A DNA stretch of 64,000 nt from Pseudomonas sp. ML2-2023-3 (GCF_037055275.1 NZ_CP146343.1:5020001-5084000); one strand, 5' to 3'. Shown: positions 1 through 11,634, counted from the first letter of the stretch. Translations and numbers: made by a program. Notes: generated by a model not told the origin, from the sequence alone.

Positions 1-3000
1 GGCCCCTGGTAGAGCTGACGAATATTGATGTCCAGCGCCGGAATTTTGCGCGGATCAACCGCGGCCAGCGGGTCCGGAGCATTTTCGTCGGCCACGGCCT
101 TCGGATCGGGCGCAGGCAATCTGATGCTCTGCATCGTGACCACAATCGGGGCGTTTTTGGCATCCGGCAAGGTCACGGCACCGATAGCCTGTTTGCTGTC
201 GATTTGCAGCGCCCAGGCCGCCGCGTTGCGCTTCATGACCAGACGAACTTTGTCCAGTTGGGTACCGAAGGCAATCAACTTGCCGACTTTAAAATCCGCA
301 CTGCTGAGCAGTTGCTTGGCACTGCCCCCCGGATCCTTGCCGGCATAGCGTTCGACCAGCGCCTGCCACGGGGCAACGTCCAGTTCCGAGAGCACGCCAC
401 GAATTCTCAGGCCTTTGGTGGTCGGCAAGATCGGATCGCCATCGCCCAGAAACAACTCACCGCGTCCGTCTTCAAACTTGCCGTTGGGCGCGGCAAAGGT
501 CAGGTTGGCCAGGTCGCCGTAGTCAAACCAGTAACGGCGCTCGGCACCTTGCAGGGTCATGCGAAACACGCTGTTGCGGCTTTCATTTGCCGCCAGACCG
601 AAGGGCGCTGGCAAATCAACCACTGCGCCCTTGAGGCTGGAACTGACCCGTAGCTGGCTGTCGGCACCGTCCAGGGTCAGTTGCAATTGATAAGGCAAGT
701 CACCCGTCACCGGGATCGGCTGATTGAACTTGAGCCAGTCCGTGAGTTTTTTAACCCCAACCTGGCCGCTGGCCACGACCCGGGTGCTGAGGCGACCAGG
801 CTTGCCGTCGGCAAAAATCTGCGCCGTGATCGGACGATCAAAGGCCCGGGCGCTGATGCCCTTGCCGGTCAGCCCCTTGGTACTGTCAAAGCGAAAGCTG
901 CCCTTGAGCTGAGTCAGTTCAAACTCGGGGTCGCTGATTTTCAAGCGCGCCTTGTCGGTGTTGAAATCCACCAGGATTTTAGGCTCAACGCCTTTCTCCA
1001 GAGGGATATCCAGATCGACGCGGCCTTTGAGCGAGCCTTCTCCCTGCCAGCCGGCGAACGTTTCAGCGGTGCCAATCGGCGCCTCCTGAAGTATTTTCAG
1101 GCCGTCACCCAACCCGCCCTCAAAATCGCCGTCCAAAAACAGGTGGCTGACCTTGCCGGCGGGCACATGGGGAATACTGACGGCCACATTGCGGACCTGG
1201 GTGTCGAGCAACTGGCCCTTGCTGGCCATGATGCGCACACCGCTGTCTTCGATGAACACATCACCCGATACGTTGCGCACATGGGGCCAGCCGGGCTGGA
1301 ACGCCAGTTCGGCGCCATGCACTTTAAAGAACAGGCTGATATTGCGCGCCGCCGCAACGGCGTCGTGGCTCAGAGAGCCCTGGTACTGGAAGAAGCCCTC
1401 TTCCACCGCACCTTTTATGATTGCGGTGCTCAACCATTCGGTGAGCGCCGGGCTCAACACTTCCGGCAGGTATTTAGGCGTGAAACTGCCGTCGCCATCC
1501 GTAAGGCCGACCCGCAGGTCCATGTAGTCTTCCTGGGAATGGTCGAGATGGATACGGATCAAAAAGTCCGCCGCAATCTTGCCTTCTTCGCCCAGCACTT
1601 TGATGTACGGGGCAACCAGGGTGAAGCTGTCCTTGTTCAACGTCCACGTCAGCAAGGCGTTGGCCTGCTGGTACTGCCAGGGTTTGGCGAAGATCGGCTC
1701 CAGATGCAGCATGAAGTCCTTGCTGTCGAGCCGCAGTTCGCCCTTGCCCAGGTCACCACTGATCAGGCCGCTGACATTGCGCGCAGCCGGGGCGCCGTGG
1801 GTGGCGTTGAAGCCGACCTGCTGCAGGTTCGCCGCAAAGCTGAGTTTTTGATCATCGAGGGCCTCGGGGCGGTAATCGGCAAGCACATTGCGCAGCGTAC
1901 CCGTGACCTTGAGTTGGTCAATAACCTTGGCCACACCGTCCGGCCAGGGTGCCAGGGAGTCGAGCAAGGGTGTGATCGGGGTCAGGTCCAGGCGGTCGGC
2001 CTGTAAATGCCAGCGCTCCTGCTCCTTGTCGGAGGCCGCAAACTGCTGCAGTTGCAGGCGGGTTTCCCAGCGGGTCTTGCCCAGATTCATGGCCAATGAA
2101 TCGAGCACCACATTGAAACCTTGCTTGCCCCGTTCGGCCCAGGCATGCAGGGCCAGGTTCTCGATGGTTTCAGGTTTGCGGTCGGCGTAGGCACCTTTCA
2201 GTTTTGGCGCATTCAAGCGCGCTACCGCGCTCTGTACCGAGCCCTGGCCCCAGTTGAACCAGAGTTCGCCGCCCGCCTTCAGCTCAGAGACTTTCCAGGG
2301 TGCAATCAGTGTGGCTGGCAGCCATTTGGCCCAATCACTTTGCGGCAGGCTCACGTAGGCCTGGGCCGCGCCATCACGCCAGCGACTGGCCTGGACCTGG
2401 GTCTTGAGGCTCAGCGCTACGGGCTGGCCATCAGGCAGGGTCAGGCGCGCATCGAGACGCTGATCCGAGGGGCCAACGTCCAGCGTCAGCCCTACATAAG
2501 TCAGGGTCAGCGGAGCTTGCTTGAAGGGTTCGAGCGTCACCTGGCTGTCGAGTACCGACAACTGCGCCACGTGTTGCAACTGATTGAGCAACTGCTCCGG
2601 GTCCAGTGGCTGATCATCCTGCACCGGCAGCCCTTCAAGGCTCCAGTGGCCGCTTTCATCCTGGCGCAAGCTCAGTTGCAGGCCATTGAGTTGTACGCGG
2701 GCGATGCGGATATCCCGGCTCAACAGGCTGGCCCACACGTCGGGTACCACCCGCACTTCATCCAGACGCAGGGCACTGTTGCCCTCGCCGATCATCACGT
2801 CGTGTGCCAGCAACACCGGCGCCATCACACTCCAGCGGCCCTCGAGGCTGCCAATGGTCAATGGCATGCCCAAAGCTTCGCGGGCCTTGTTCTGGACCTC
2901 TACGCGGTATTCGGCAATCAGGGGCGTGAGTTCGCGGCCCAGGCTGACGTACAGCGCCGTCAGCACCAAAACCAAAGCACACAGGCCCAACCCCCAACGG

Positions 3001-3035
3001 GTCAGCGCGGCAAAAAAGCGTGTCAGACGCTCCAT
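1..3035 (-). CDS. yhdP: YhdP family AsmA-like envelope protein (5' part, runs off the left edge)
   Basis: This is the N-terminal 1011 or so residues of a very large inner-membrane-anchored periplasmic protein. It starts MERLTRFFAALTRW, followed by one membrane helix at about residues 13-31. The rest is a long, repetitive beta-rich region with short hydrophobic strands and many LxLDG/LxLRxD-type turns, as in the AsmA/TamB/YhdP superfamily. In E. coli, YhdP helps carry phospholipid to the outer membrane and build its permeability barrier; that role is transferred by family. It lies 75 nt downstream of rng in the same direction, the usual maf-rng-yhdP order in Pseudomonas. The start is the first ATG after a stop and gives the expected short cytoplasmic tail. 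The C-terminus lies outside the window. Confidence 0.9.
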   Translation of the reverse strand, partial: MERLTRFFAALTRWGLGLCALVLVLTALYVSLGRELTPLIAEYRVEVQNKAREALGMPLTIGSLEGRWSVMAPVLLAHDVMIGEGNSALRLDEVRVVPDVWASLLSRDIRIARVQLNGLQLSLRQDESGHWSLEGLPVQDDQPLDPEQLLNQLQHVAQLSVLDSQVTLEPFKQAPLTLTYVGLTLDVGPSDQRLDARLTLPDGQPVALSLKTQVQASRWRDGAAQAYVSLPQSDWAKWLPATLIAPWKVSELKAGGELWFNWGQGSVQSAVARLNAPKLKGAYADRKPETIENLALHAWAERGKQGFNVVLDSLAMNLGKTRWETRLQLQQFAASDKEQERWHLQADRLDLTPITPLLDSLAPWPDGVAKVIDQLKVTGTLRNVLADYRPEALDDQKLSFAANLQQVGFNATHGAPAARNVSGLISGDLGKGELRLDSKDFMLHLEPIFAKPWQYQQANALLTWTLNKDSFTLVAPYIKVLGEEGKIAADFLIRIHLDHSQEDYMDLRVGLTDGDGSFTPKYLPEVLSPALTEWLSTAIIKGAVEEGFFQYQGSLSHDAVAAARNISLFFKVHGAELAFQPGWPHVRNVSGDVFIEDSGVRIMASKGQLLDTQVRNVAVSIPHVPAGKVSHLFLDGDFEGGLGDGLKILQEAPIGTAETFAGWQGEGSLKGRVDLDIPLEKGVEPKILVDFNTDKARLKISDPEFELTQLKGSFRFDSTKGLTGKGISARAFDRPITAQIFADGKPGRLSTRVVASGQVGVKKLTDWLKFNQPIPVTGDLPYQLQLTLDGADSQLRVSSSLKGAVVDLPAPFGLAANESRNSVFRMTLQGAERRYWFDYGDLANLTFAAPNGKFEDGRGELFLGDGDPILPTTKGLRIRGVLSELDVAPWQALVERYAGKDPGGSAKQLLSSADFKVGKLIAFGTQLDKVRLVMKRNAAAWALQIDSKQAIGAVTLPDAKNAPIVVTMQSIRLPAPDPKAVADENAPDPLAAVDPRKIPALDINIRQLYQG

Positions 3036-3110
3036 GTCATGTGGCCCCTTCAGTAATAATCGAAGGGGCCGGATTCAGCCCCTTTAAAACGCTATATGAC
3101 GCCTGATACT

Positions 3111-4568
3111 TCAGAGCAGCACCACGTCGTATTGTTCCTGGGAATACATGGTTTCGACCTGAAAGCGAATCGTACGCCCGATAAATCCTTCAAGCTCTGC
3201 AACGTTACCCGACTCTTCGTCCAGCAAGCGATCGACCACTTTCTGGTTGGCCAGTACCCGATACCCCGTTGCCTGATAAGCCCGGGCCTCGCGCAGGATT
3301 TCACGGAAGATTTCATAGCAGATGGTTTCAGGGGTTTTCAACTTGCCACGGCCCTGACAGCACACGCACGGCTCGCACAAGACCTGTTCCAGGCTCTCGC
3401 GGGTACGCTTGCGGGTCATCTGCACCAGGCCCAACTCGGTAATTCCGATGATGTTGGTTTTAGCGTGATCACGCTCAAGCTGTTTTTCGAGGGTACGTAA
3501 CACCTGGCGCTGATGCTCTTCATCTTCCATGTCGATGAAGTCGATGATGATGATCCCGCCCAGATTGCGCAGGCGCAGTTGCCGGGCGATGGCTGTGGCC
3601 GCCTCGAGGTTGGTCTTGAAGATGGTTTCTTCAAGGTTGCGATGGCCCACGAATGCGCCGGTATTGACGTCGATGGTGGTCATGGCTTCCGCCGGATCGA
3701 CCACCAGATAACCGCCGGACTTGAGCGGTACCTTACGATCCAGGGCTTTCTGGATCTCGTCTTCGACGCCATACAAATCGAAAATCGGCCGCTCACCCGG
3801 ATAATGCTCAAGGCGGTCGGCAATTTCCGGCATCAGTTCGGCAACAAACTGCGTGGTCTTCTGGAAGGTTTCCCGTGAATCGATGCGAATTTTCTCGATC
3901 TTGGGGCTGACCAGATCGCGCAAGGTGCGCAACGCCAGGCCCAGGTCTTCATAGATCACGGTCGGCGCGCCAACGGTCTGGATCTGGGCACCGATCTGGT
4001 CCCACAGACGACGCAGGTAACGAATGTCCATCAGGATTTCATCCGCCCCGGCGCCCTCGGCCGCCGTACGCAGGATAAAACCACCGGTTTCCTTGATGCC
4101 TTCCTGGGCCACGCAATCGCTGACCACCTTCTTCAGGCGCTCACGCTCGGCTTCGTCTTCAATTTTCAACGAAATGCCCACATGGGCAGTGCGTGGCATG
4201 TACACCAGATAGCGTGACGGTATCGACAGCTGGGTTGTCAGGCGTGCACCTTTGGACGCAATCGGGTCTTTGGTGACTTGCACCACCAGGCTCTGGCCTT
4301 CATGCACCAGGGTGCTGATGCTTTCAACCGCCTGGCCTTCACGCAGGGAAATTTCGGAGGCATGGATAAACGCAGCGCGATCCAGACCGATATCAACAAA
4401 TGCGGCCTGCATGCCGGGCAAAACCCTGACAATCTTGCCTTTGTAGATATTGCCCACAATACCCCGGCGCTGGGTACGTTCGACATGAACCTCTTGCAGA
4501 ACACCGTTCTCTACCACCGCCACGCGCGATTCCATCGGCGTGATGTTGATCAGGATCTCTTCACTCAT
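3111..4568 (-). CDS. rng: Ribonuclease G
   Basis: A 485-residue endoribonuclease of the RNase E/G family that processes the 16S rRNA 5' end and some mRNAs in the cytoplasm. An S1-type RNA-binding domain spans about residues 35-125. The catalytic DNase I-like part carries the two Mg-binding aspartates in TIDVNTG (D300) and IIDFID (D343). The Zn-link cysteines follow at CEPC (C398, C401). The C-terminus is short and lacks the RNase E degradosome scaffold, so this is G and not E. The start chosen gives MSEEILIN, the usual family N-terminus; an upstream ATG would add about 40 unconserved residues. It sits 56 nt after maf and before yhdP. Confidence 0.96.
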   Translation of the reverse strand: MSEEILINITPMESRVAVVENGVLQEVHVERTQRRGIVGNIYKGKIVRVLPGMQAAFVDIGLDRAAFIHASEISLREGQAVESISTLVHEGQSLVVQVTKDPIASKGARLTTQLSIPSRYLVYMPRTAHVGISLKIEDEAERERLKKVVSDCVAQEGIKETGGFILRTAAEGAGADEILMDIRYLRRLWDQIGAQIQTVGAPTVIYEDLGLALRTLRDLVSPKIEKIRIDSRETFQKTTQFVAELMPEIADRLEHYPGERPIFDLYGVEDEIQKALDRKVPLKSGGYLVVDPAEAMTTIDVNTGAFVGHRNLEETIFKTNLEAATAIARQLRLRNLGGIIIIDFIDMEDEEHQRQVLRTLEKQLERDHAKTNIIGITELGLVQMTRKRTRESLEQVLCEPCVCCQGRGKLKTPETICYEIFREILREARAYQATGYRVLANQKVVDRLLDEESGNVAELEGFIGRTIRFQVETMYSQEQYDVVLL

Positions 4569-4624
4569 GGCTGGGTCTCGTTCAGGCGTCATCACAGTAG
4601 TGCCACGTCTCGTAGGTGCGGTAT

Positions 4625-5230
4625 TCAGCGCACGGTAAGGTTTTGCCAACAGGGTATGCCGAAATGCCCGAGCAGTTCTGCGGTTTCGCACACAGGCAAG
4701 CCCACAACGGCGGAATAACTGCCATTGAGCCCCGCTACAAACACTGCGGCCAACCCCTGAATGGCGTAGCCACCGGCTTTATCCTGCGGCTCACCGCTGG
4801 CCCAATACAGGCTGGCTTCTTGTTTGCTGATGTTGCGAAAGCGTACCTGGCTGCTGACCACACGGGTTTCACAGCGATCGGCATCAATGATTGCGATGGC
4901 GGTCAACACTTCATGCTCCCGGCCAGACAGCGCCATGAGCATAGCCAAGGCATCGGCCTCGTCGATCGGTTTACCAAGAATGCAGCCATCCAGGACCACG
5001 GCGGTGTCGGCCCCCAGCACGCAAAAAGTGCTGTCCGCCGCTGTTGTCAGGAGTTGCTGGCGTCCAGCCTGGGCCTTTTCGCGCGCCAGGCGCTCGACGT
5101 ATGCCACAGGGGGTTCATTTTGAAAGGGAGTTTCATCGATGGCCGCGCTGACCGTTTTGAACGGCACGCCGATCTGAGTCAGTAACTCGCGTCGGCGCGG
5201 TGAGCCAGAGGCCAGATAAAGCGAAGTCAT
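4625..5230 (-). CDS. maf: Maf-like nucleotide pyrophosphatase (YhdE type)
   Basis: A 201-residue Maf/HAM1-like enzyme. Family members of the YhdE type hydrolyse dTTP, UTP and modified pyrimidine triphosphates, acting as house-cleaning enzymes. The phosphate-binding signature [10 protein letters not shown] lies at residues 8-17 and the catalytic aspartate in VLGADTAV is D75. Start: the ATG at 5230 is preceded by GGGAG at good spacing and places the SGSPRR motif at the canonical distance. A further upstream ATG would add 16 unconserved residues. It follows mreD by 51 nt, so it probably belongs to the mre-rng transcription unit. Confidence 0.93.
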   Translation of the reverse strand: MTSLYLASGSPRRRELLTQIGVPFKTVSAAIDETPFQNEPPVAYVERLAREKAQAGRQQLLTTAADSTFCVLGADTAVVLDGCILGKPIDEADALAMLMALSGREHEVLTAIAIIDADRCETRVVSSQVRFRNISKQEASLYWASGEPQDKAGGYAIQGLAAVFVAGLNGSYSAVVGLPVCETAELLGHFGIPCWQNLTVR

Positions 5231-5281
5231 CAAGACATCTCCCTGTCGAAGTGCACAAACCAGGAAATGGCTCGTATCCAA

Positions 5282-5770
5282 TTAATTGATTTTAAAACGT
5301 CGGCACAGCCCACGAAGTCCGTAACTGATCCAGGGCCACAACAGGGCGCTGACCAACGCGGGCAAGACCAGCGCCAGGGTCGGCTGTCGGTTGCCGGTCA
5401 AGGCACTGAGCCACAACTGGGCAAGCTGGGCCAGACCGAAAATCACCAGAAGCACCAGACATTGCTGCCACATCGGGAACACCCTCAGGCGCTGTTGAAG
5501 CGACAGTACCAGGAAGGTGATCAGGGTCAGTGTCAGGGCATTCTGCCCCAGCAACGTGCCGTACAGCACATCTTCGGCCAGCCCCAGGCAAAACGCTGTA
5601 ACCATACCCACTTTGTGCGGCATGTATAAGGCCCAAAAAGCCAGCAACAGCGCCAGCCACAGCGGACGCAGGATTTCCATGAACTGGGGCATCGGTGAAA
5701 TGCTGAGCAACAGGCCGATGGCAAACGTCAGCCAGATCAACCAGCCATTACTCGAACGCGTATTCGCCAT
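5282..5770 (-). CDS. mreD: Rod shape-determining protein MreD
   Basis: A 162-residue hydrophobic inner-membrane protein with about five membrane segments. It works with MreB, MreC, RodA and PBP2 in the elongasome that sets rod shape. The call rests on length, hydrophobicity and position: its ATG shares one base with the mreC stop codon (TAATG), so the two genes are translationally coupled. The C-terminus is short and basic (LCRRFKIN). maf follows. Confidence 0.93.
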   Translation of the reverse strand: MANTRSSNGWLIWLTFAIGLLLSISPMPQFMEILRPLWLALLLAFWALYMPHKVGMVTAFCLGLAEDVLYGTLLGQNALTLTLITFLVLSLQQRLRVFPMWQQCLVLLVIFGLAQLAQLWLSALTGNRQPTLALVLPALVSALLWPWISYGLRGLCRRFKIN

Positions 5771-6855
5771 TATTGCCTCTCCCGAGTAGTGGCCGGCGCA
5801 GTGGCAGGCGTTCTGGCTGCGGCGGGGGTTGCAACTGGCGCAGGTTTTTTCACGGCCTTGGGGTCAGTGGCCACCGCCGCAGGCGCGGCAGGTGTAGCTG
5901 GCGCTGCAGCGGGTGCAGCGGCTGGCGCAGGCACTGTCGGCTTGGGCACTGTGGCCGGAACGATCGCCGGCGCTTCACCGTTTTGCTCGGCTTCCTGGGC
6001 CTTGGCCGCATCGTTGGCCCGCTCTTCCGGAGTTCGGCTATCGCTGAACACCAGCAGCAGGTAGCGACTGCGATTCAATGCCGCCGTGGGAACCGCACGC
6101 ACAATGGCGAACGGCTGACCCGAGTCGTGGATGACTTCCTTGACCGTTGCCACCGGATAACCGGCCGGGAAGCGCTGCCCCAGGCCCGAGCTGACCAGCA
6201 GGTCGCCCACTTTGATATCCGCAGTGTCGGCCACATGGCGCAGTTCCAGGCGCTCGGGGTTCCCCGTACCGCTGGCAATTGCACGCAGGCCATTACGGTT
6301 TACCTGGACCGGAATGCTGTGAGTGGTATCGGTGAGCAACAGTACACGGGAGGTGTAGGGCATCAATTCAACCACCTGCCCCATCAAGCCCCGTGCGTCG
6401 AGCACTGGCTGACCGAGCACCACGCCGTCGCGCTCACCCTTGTTGATGATGATGCGATGGGTAAAAGGGTTAGGGTCCATGCCGATCAACTCGGCCACTT
6501 CCACCTTTTCGTTGACCAGCGCAGAGGAGTTCAACAACTCGCGCAGGCGAACGTTCTGCTCGGTCAAGGCGGCCAGCTTTTGCATGCGGCCTTGAAGCAG
6601 AAGGTTTTCGGTTTTGAGTTTCTCGTTTTCAGCCACAAGCTCGGTGCGGCTACCGAACTGACTGGCTACGCCCTGCCACAATCGCTGCGGCAAATCGGTA
6701 ATCCAGTAGGACTGCATCAGCACCAGCGACATTTGACTGCGCACAGGCTTGAGCAACGTGAAGCGAGCGTCCACTACCATCAGCGTGACGGATAGCACGA
6801 CCAGCACCAGAAAGCGCACGCCCAATGATGGGCCTTTGGAAAAGAGCGGTTTAAT
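5770..6855 (-). CDS. mreC: Rod shape-determining protein MreC, probable ATT start codon
   Basis: A periplasmic bitopic scaffold of the elongasome. The N-terminus reads IKPLFSKGPSLGVRF, matching MKPIFSRGPSL of E. coli MreC if the first codon, ATT at 6855, is the initiator. It is preceded at 6 nt by a strong GGGAGGAG ribosome binding site. Reading further upstream, an in-frame TGA appears nine codons away with no ATG, GTG or TTG between. A TTG at 6825 would cut off the conserved KPxFxxGPS motif. After one membrane helix comes a coiled coil (about residues 70-120) and the beta-domain with NPFTHRI and SGLGQRFP. The last 90 residues or so are low-complexity Ala/Pro. The length from ATT is 361 residues. 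Confidence 0.93.
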   Translation of the reverse strand: MKPLFSKGPSLGVRFLVLVVLSVTLMVVDARFTLLKPVRSQMSLVLMQSYWITDLPQRLWQGVASQFGSRTELVAENEKLKTENLLLQGRMQKLAALTEQNVRLRELLNSSALVNEKVEVAELIGMDPNPFTHRIIINKGERDGVVLGQPVLDARGLMGQVVELMPYTSRVLLLTDTTHSIPVQVNRNGLRAIASGTGNPERLELRHVADTADIKVGDLLVSSGLGQRFPAGYPVATVKEVIHDSGQPFAIVRAVPTAALNRSRYLLLVFSDSRTPEERANDAAKAQEAEQNGEAPAIVPATVPKPTVPAPAAAPAAAPATPAAPAAVATDPKAVKKPAPVATPAAARTPATAPATTRERQ

Positions 6856-6998
6856 AGGCCGCTCCTCCCGGGCAAGTGTTCAATTTATTCATACGGCTTC
6901 AAGCGGCCTGGATGAAGATTGACAGAAGATAAACGCCAAAAGGCAGCACTGCAAAGTGCTACCTTCTGGTGATAACCATAGGACTGCACCACGCGATC

Positions 6999-8048
<1,050 letters not shown>

Positions 8049-8246
8049 CTAGGCAACGCGTGGGTAAAAAAGTGCGGCAAACTCTAACAACGACAGGGAT
8101 TTTGGGCAAGGCGCCAATATGTTAAATTGGGCGCTTTTCTGAGCACCAACTCCCACAATCGCGGCCATATGACCGTAGAAATGCGGTAGTGTTCCGACAA
8201 TCTAACACACGGATAGCATCCGTCCTGTTTTCCACTGGAGAATCCC

Positions 8247-8534
8247 ATGGCGCTAGACCGCTCCGACGTGGAAAAAATCGCTCATTTGGCCCGCCTTGGT
8301 CTTAATGATGCCGATATTCCACGCACCACCGAAGCCCTTAACAGCATTTTGGGGCTGATTGATCAGATGCAGGCTGTTGACACCACAGGTATCGAGCCTA
8401 TGGCCCACCCTCTGGAAGCCAGCCAGCGCTTGCGTGCAGACGTCGTGACTGAAAGCAATCATCGCGAGGCTTATCAGTCCATCGCTCCAGCGGTCGAAAA
8501 CGGCCTCTATCTGGTTCCGAAAGTCATCGAGTAA
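8247..8534 (+). CDS. gatC: Asp/Glu-tRNA(Asn/Gln) amidotransferase subunit C
   Basis: A 95-residue small subunit of the GatCAB complex that converts misacylated Glu-tRNA(Gln) and/or Asp-tRNA(Asn) to the amidated forms. It shows the family pattern: [13 protein letters not shown] near the N-terminus, then [16 protein letters not shown] and a conserved ALVPKVIE-like end. GatC stabilises GatA and wraps around the GatA-GatB interface. It is the first gene of the gatCAB operon; gatA starts 14 nt downstream. Confidence 0.96.
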   Translation: MALDRSDVEKIAHLARLGLNDADIPRTTEALNSILGLIDQMQAVDTTGIEPMAHPLEASQRLRADVVTESNHREAYQSIAPAVENGLYLVPKVIE

Positions 8535-8548
8535 AGGAAAGAGCCTGC

Positions 8549-10000
8549 ATGCATCAATTGACTCTGGCCGAGATCGCCCGCGGACTCGCCGATAAAAAGT
8601 TTTCTTCCGAAGAGCTGACCAAGACCCTGCTGGCGCGTATCGCCCAGCTCGATCCTCAGCTCAACAGTTTCATCACAGTCACCGAAGACCTTGCCCTAGA
8701 GCAGGCCAAGGCCGCTGACGCACGTCGCGCCAACGGTGAAACCGGTGCCCTGCTGGGCGCGCCGATCGGTCACAAGGACCTGTTCTGCACCCAGGGCGTA
8801 CGCACCAGCTGCGCCTCCAAAATGCTCGACAACTTCAAGGCTCCGTACGACGCCACCGTGGTTGCCAAGCTTGCCGCTGCCGGCACCGTGACCCTGGGCA
8901 AGACCAACATGGACGAATTCGCCATGGGGTCGGCCAACGAGTCGAGCTACTACGGCGCGGTCAAAAACCCGTGGAACCTCGAGCACGTACCGGGCGGATC
9001 TTCGGGCGGTTCGGCAGCCGCCGTTGCCGCTCGTCTGCTCCCCGCTGCGACCGGCACCGACACGGGCGGATCTATCCGACAGCCGGCAGCCCTGACCAAC
9101 CTCACCGGCCTGAAACCGACATACGGTCGTGTTTCGCGCTGGGGCATGATCGCTTACGCCTCCAGTCTCGATCAGGGCGGCCCATTGGCTCGCACCGCCG
9201 AAGACTGCGCCATCCTGCTGCAAGGCATGGCCGGTTTCGACCCGCAAGACTCCACCAGCATCGACGAACCCGTACCGGACTTCAGCGCCAGCCTCAATGG
9301 TTCGCTGCAAGGCCTGCGCATCGGCGTGCCTAAAGAGTTCTTCAGCGAAGGCCTGGACGCGCGCATTGCCGAACTGGTCCACAACAGCGTCAAGGCGCTT
9401 GAAAAGCTCGGTGCCGTGATCAAGCCCATCAGCCTGCCGAACATGCAGCACGCCATTCCTGCGTACTACGTGATCGCGCCAGCAGAAGCTTCGTCCAACC
9501 TATCGCGTTTTGACGGCGTGCGCTTCGGCCATCGCTGCGAAGACCCGAAAGACCTCACCGACCTGTACAAGCGCTCGCGCGCCGAAGGCTTTGGCCCGGA
9601 AGTACAGCGCCGGATTCTGGTCGGTGCCTACGCCCTGTCGGCGGGTTACTACGACGCTTACTACCTGCAAGCGCAAAAAATCCGTCGTCTGATCAAAAAC
9701 GACTTCATGACCGCGTTCAACGAAGTCGACATCATCCTCGGCCCGACCACGCCTAACCCGGCCTGGAAAATCGGCGCTAAAAACAGCGATCCGGTTTCGG
9801 CCTATCTGGAAGACGTCTACACCATCACCGCCAACCTCGCCGGCCTGCCAGGCCTGTCGATGCCAGCCGGTTTTGTCGATGGCTTGCCAGTAGGCGTGCA
9901 ATTGCTTGCGCCTTACTTCCAGGAAGGCCGCCTGCTCAACGTCGCTCACCAGTATCAGCTCAACACTGACTGGCACACGCGCTCACCTGCCGGCTTCTGA
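8549..10000 (+). CDS. gatA: Asp/Glu-tRNA(Asn/Gln) amidotransferase subunit A
   Basis: A 483-residue amidase-signature enzyme. It hydrolyses glutamine and passes ammonia to GatB for tRNA amidation. The Ser-cisSer-Lys catalytic triad is visible as K76 (GHKDLFC), S151 (PGGSSGGS) and S175 (GTDTGGS). The length is standard for the family. It sits between gatC (14 nt) and gatB (10 nt), as expected for one transcript. Confidence 0.97.
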   Translation: MHQLTLAEIARGLADKKFSSEELTKTLLARIAQLDPQLNSFITVTEDLALEQAKAADARRANGETGALLGAPIGHKDLFCTQGVRTSCASKMLDNFKAPYDATVVAKLAAAGTVTLGKTNMDEFAMGSANESSYYGAVKNPWNLEHVPGGSSGGSAAAVAARLLPAATGTDTGGSIRQPAALTNLTGLKPTYGRVSRWGMIAYASSLDQGGPLARTAEDCAILLQGMAGFDPQDSTSIDEPVPDFSASLNGSLQGLRIGVPKEFFSEGLDARIAELVHNSVKALEKLGAVIKPISLPNMQHAIPAYYVIAPAEASSNLSRFDGVRFGHRCEDPKDLTDLYKRSRAEGFGPEVQRRILVGAYALSAGYYDAYYLQAQKIRRLIKNDFMTAFNEVDIILGPTTPNPAWKIGAKNSDPVSAYLEDVYTITANLAGLPGLSMPAGFVDGLPVGVQLLAPYFQEGRLLNVAHQYQLNTDWHTRSPAGF

Positions 10001-10010
10001 GGAGAAACAT

Positions 10011-11456
10011 ATGCAATGGGAAGTTGTGATCGGGCTGGAAATTCACTCCCAGCTCGCCACCCAATCGAAGATTTTCTCCGGTAGCGCCACCACCTTTGGC
10101 GCAGAACCGAACACCCAGGCCAGCCTGGTCGACCTGGGCATGCCCGGCGTACTGCCGGTGCTGAACCAGGAAGCCGTGCGCATGGCGGTCATGTTCGGCG
10201 TAGCCGTTGACGCCGAAATCGTTCAGCACAACGTGTTCGCCCGCAAGAACTACTTCTACCCGGACCTGCCCAAGGGCTACCAGATCAGCCAGATGGAACT
10301 GCCGATTGTCGGCAAGGGCCACCTGGACATCACCCTGGAAGACGGCACCGTCAAACGTGTCGGCATTACCCGTGCCCACCTGGAAGAAGACGCAGGCAAA
10401 AGCCTGCACGAAGATTTCAGCGGTTCCACCGGCATCGACTTGAACCGTGCCGGCACGCCGTTGCTAGAAATCGTTTCCGAGCCGGACATGCGCAGCGCCA
10501 AAGAGGCCGTGGCCTACGTCAAGGCAATGCATGCTCTGGTGCGTTACCTGGGCATTTGCGACGGCAACATGGCTGAAGGCTCCCTGCGCTGCGACTGCAA
10601 CGTATCGATCCGCCCGGTCGGCCAGGCCGAGTTTGGGACTCGCTGCGAGATCAAGAACGTCAACTCGTTCCGCTTTATCGAGAAGGCGATCAACAGCGAA
10701 GTACAACGCCAGATCGAGCTGATCGAAGACGGCGGCAAGGTCATTCAGCAAACCCGCCTGTATGACCCGAACAAGGACGAAACCCGCGCCATGCGCAGCA
10801 AGGAGGAAGCCAACGACTACCGTTACTTCCCCGATCCTGACCTGCTGCCAGTGGTGATCGAAGATTCGTTTATCGAAGAGGTGCGCGCCACGCTGCCGGA
10901 ACTGCCGCCGCAAAAGCGCGAACGCTTCCAGTCGCAGTTCGGCCTGTCGGCCTACGACGCCAGCGTATTGGCTTCGAGCCGCGAGCAAGCGGACTACTTC
11001 GAAAAGGTCGTGAGCATCAGTGGCGATGCCAAGCTGGCGGCCAACTGGGTGATGGTCGAGTTGGGCAGCCTGCTCAACAAACAAGGCCTGGATATCGACC
11101 AGTCGCCGGTCAGCGCAGAGCAATTGGGCGGCATGCTGCAGCGCATCAAAGACAACACCATCTCCGGCAAAATCGCCAAGGTTGTGCTGGAAGCGATGGC
11201 CAATGGTGAGGGCAACGCAGACGAAGTCATCGAAAAGCGCGGCCTCAAGCAAGTGACCGACAGCGGCGCCATTGAAAAGGTGCTGGATGAAATGCTGGCG
11301 GCCAACGCAGAGCAGGTCGAGCAATACCGTGCGGCAGACGAAGCCAAGCGCGGCAAGATGTTCGGCTTCTTCGTGGGCCAGGCGATGAAAGCCTCCAAAG
11401 GCAAAGCCAACCCGCAACAGGTCAACGAACTGCTCAAGAGCAAGCTCGAAGGCTAA
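10011..11456 (+). CDS. gatB: Asp/Glu-tRNA(Asn/Gln) amidotransferase subunit B
   Basis: A 481-residue subunit that binds the misacylated tRNA and activates its side-chain carboxylate. N-terminal motifs are [21 protein letters not shown] and the cysteine-containing SLRCDCNVS. The C-terminal part is the helical/YqeY-like tRNA-binding domain. The start at ATG 10011 follows a good GGAG site; an upstream in-frame extension inside gatA was rejected. Confidence 0.97.
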   Translation: MQWEVVIGLEIHSQLATQSKIFSGSATTFGAEPNTQASLVDLGMPGVLPVLNQEAVRMAVMFGVAVDAEIVQHNVFARKNYFYPDLPKGYQISQMELPIVGKGHLDITLEDGTVKRVGITRAHLEEDAGKSLHEDFSGSTGIDLNRAGTPLLEIVSEPDMRSAKEAVAYVKAMHALVRYLGICDGNMAEGSLRCDCNVSIRPVGQAEFGTRCEIKNVNSFRFIEKAINSEVQRQIELIEDGGKVIQQTRLYDPNKDETRAMRSKEEANDYRYFPDPDLLPVVIEDSFIEEVRATLPELPPQKRERFQSQFGLSAYDASVLASSREQADYFEKVVSISGDAKLAANWVMVELGSLLNKQGLDIDQSPVSAEQLGGMLQRIKDNTISGKIAKVVLEAMANGEGNADEVIEKRGLKQVTDSGAIEKVLDEMLAANAEQVEQYRAADEAKRGKMFGFFVGQAMKASKGKANPQQVNELLKSKLEG

Positions 11457-11468
11457 GCCACAAAACTC

Positions 11469-11599
11469 GTAGCAGCTGCCGCAGGCTGCGTCCGGCGGCG
11501 TAGCCGTCGTAAAACCAGAGGTTGCGGTTCAAGAGTTGAACCGCATTTTCTGACTTTACGATCGCTTCGCAATCGAACGCAGCCTTCGGCAGCTGCTAC
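11469..11599 (+). repeat. Paired inverted intergenic repeat (REP/BIME-like)
   Basis: The gatB to rlpA-like gap is filled by two inverted arms of about 45 nt. The left arm begins GTAGCAGCTGCCG and ends CCGTCGTAA. The right arm begins TTTACGATCGC and ends CGGCAGCTGCTAC. They are separated by about 40 nt containing a smaller inverted repeat (GCGGTTCAA / TTGAACCGC). A single arm of the same family recurs near 28268-28318. This is typical of Pseudomonas REP elements, which can form cruciforms and act on transcript ends. Confidence 0.8.
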
Positions 11600-11634
11600 G
11601 CGAATCGCTTTTCAAGCTACATAAGGATTCCCCC

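Noticed and set aside
681..3056. Long open frames on the plus strand (681-2006, 2121-3056)
   Set aside because: They are antisense to yhdP, whose translation shows continuous family-like sequence. High-GC third-position bias opens these mirror frames.
8109..8142. Terminator-like inverted repeat GCGCC / GGGCGC in the mreB-gatC gap
   Set aside because: The stem is short with a mismatched middle and a weak T run, and it sits between divergent genes where no transcript is expected to end.
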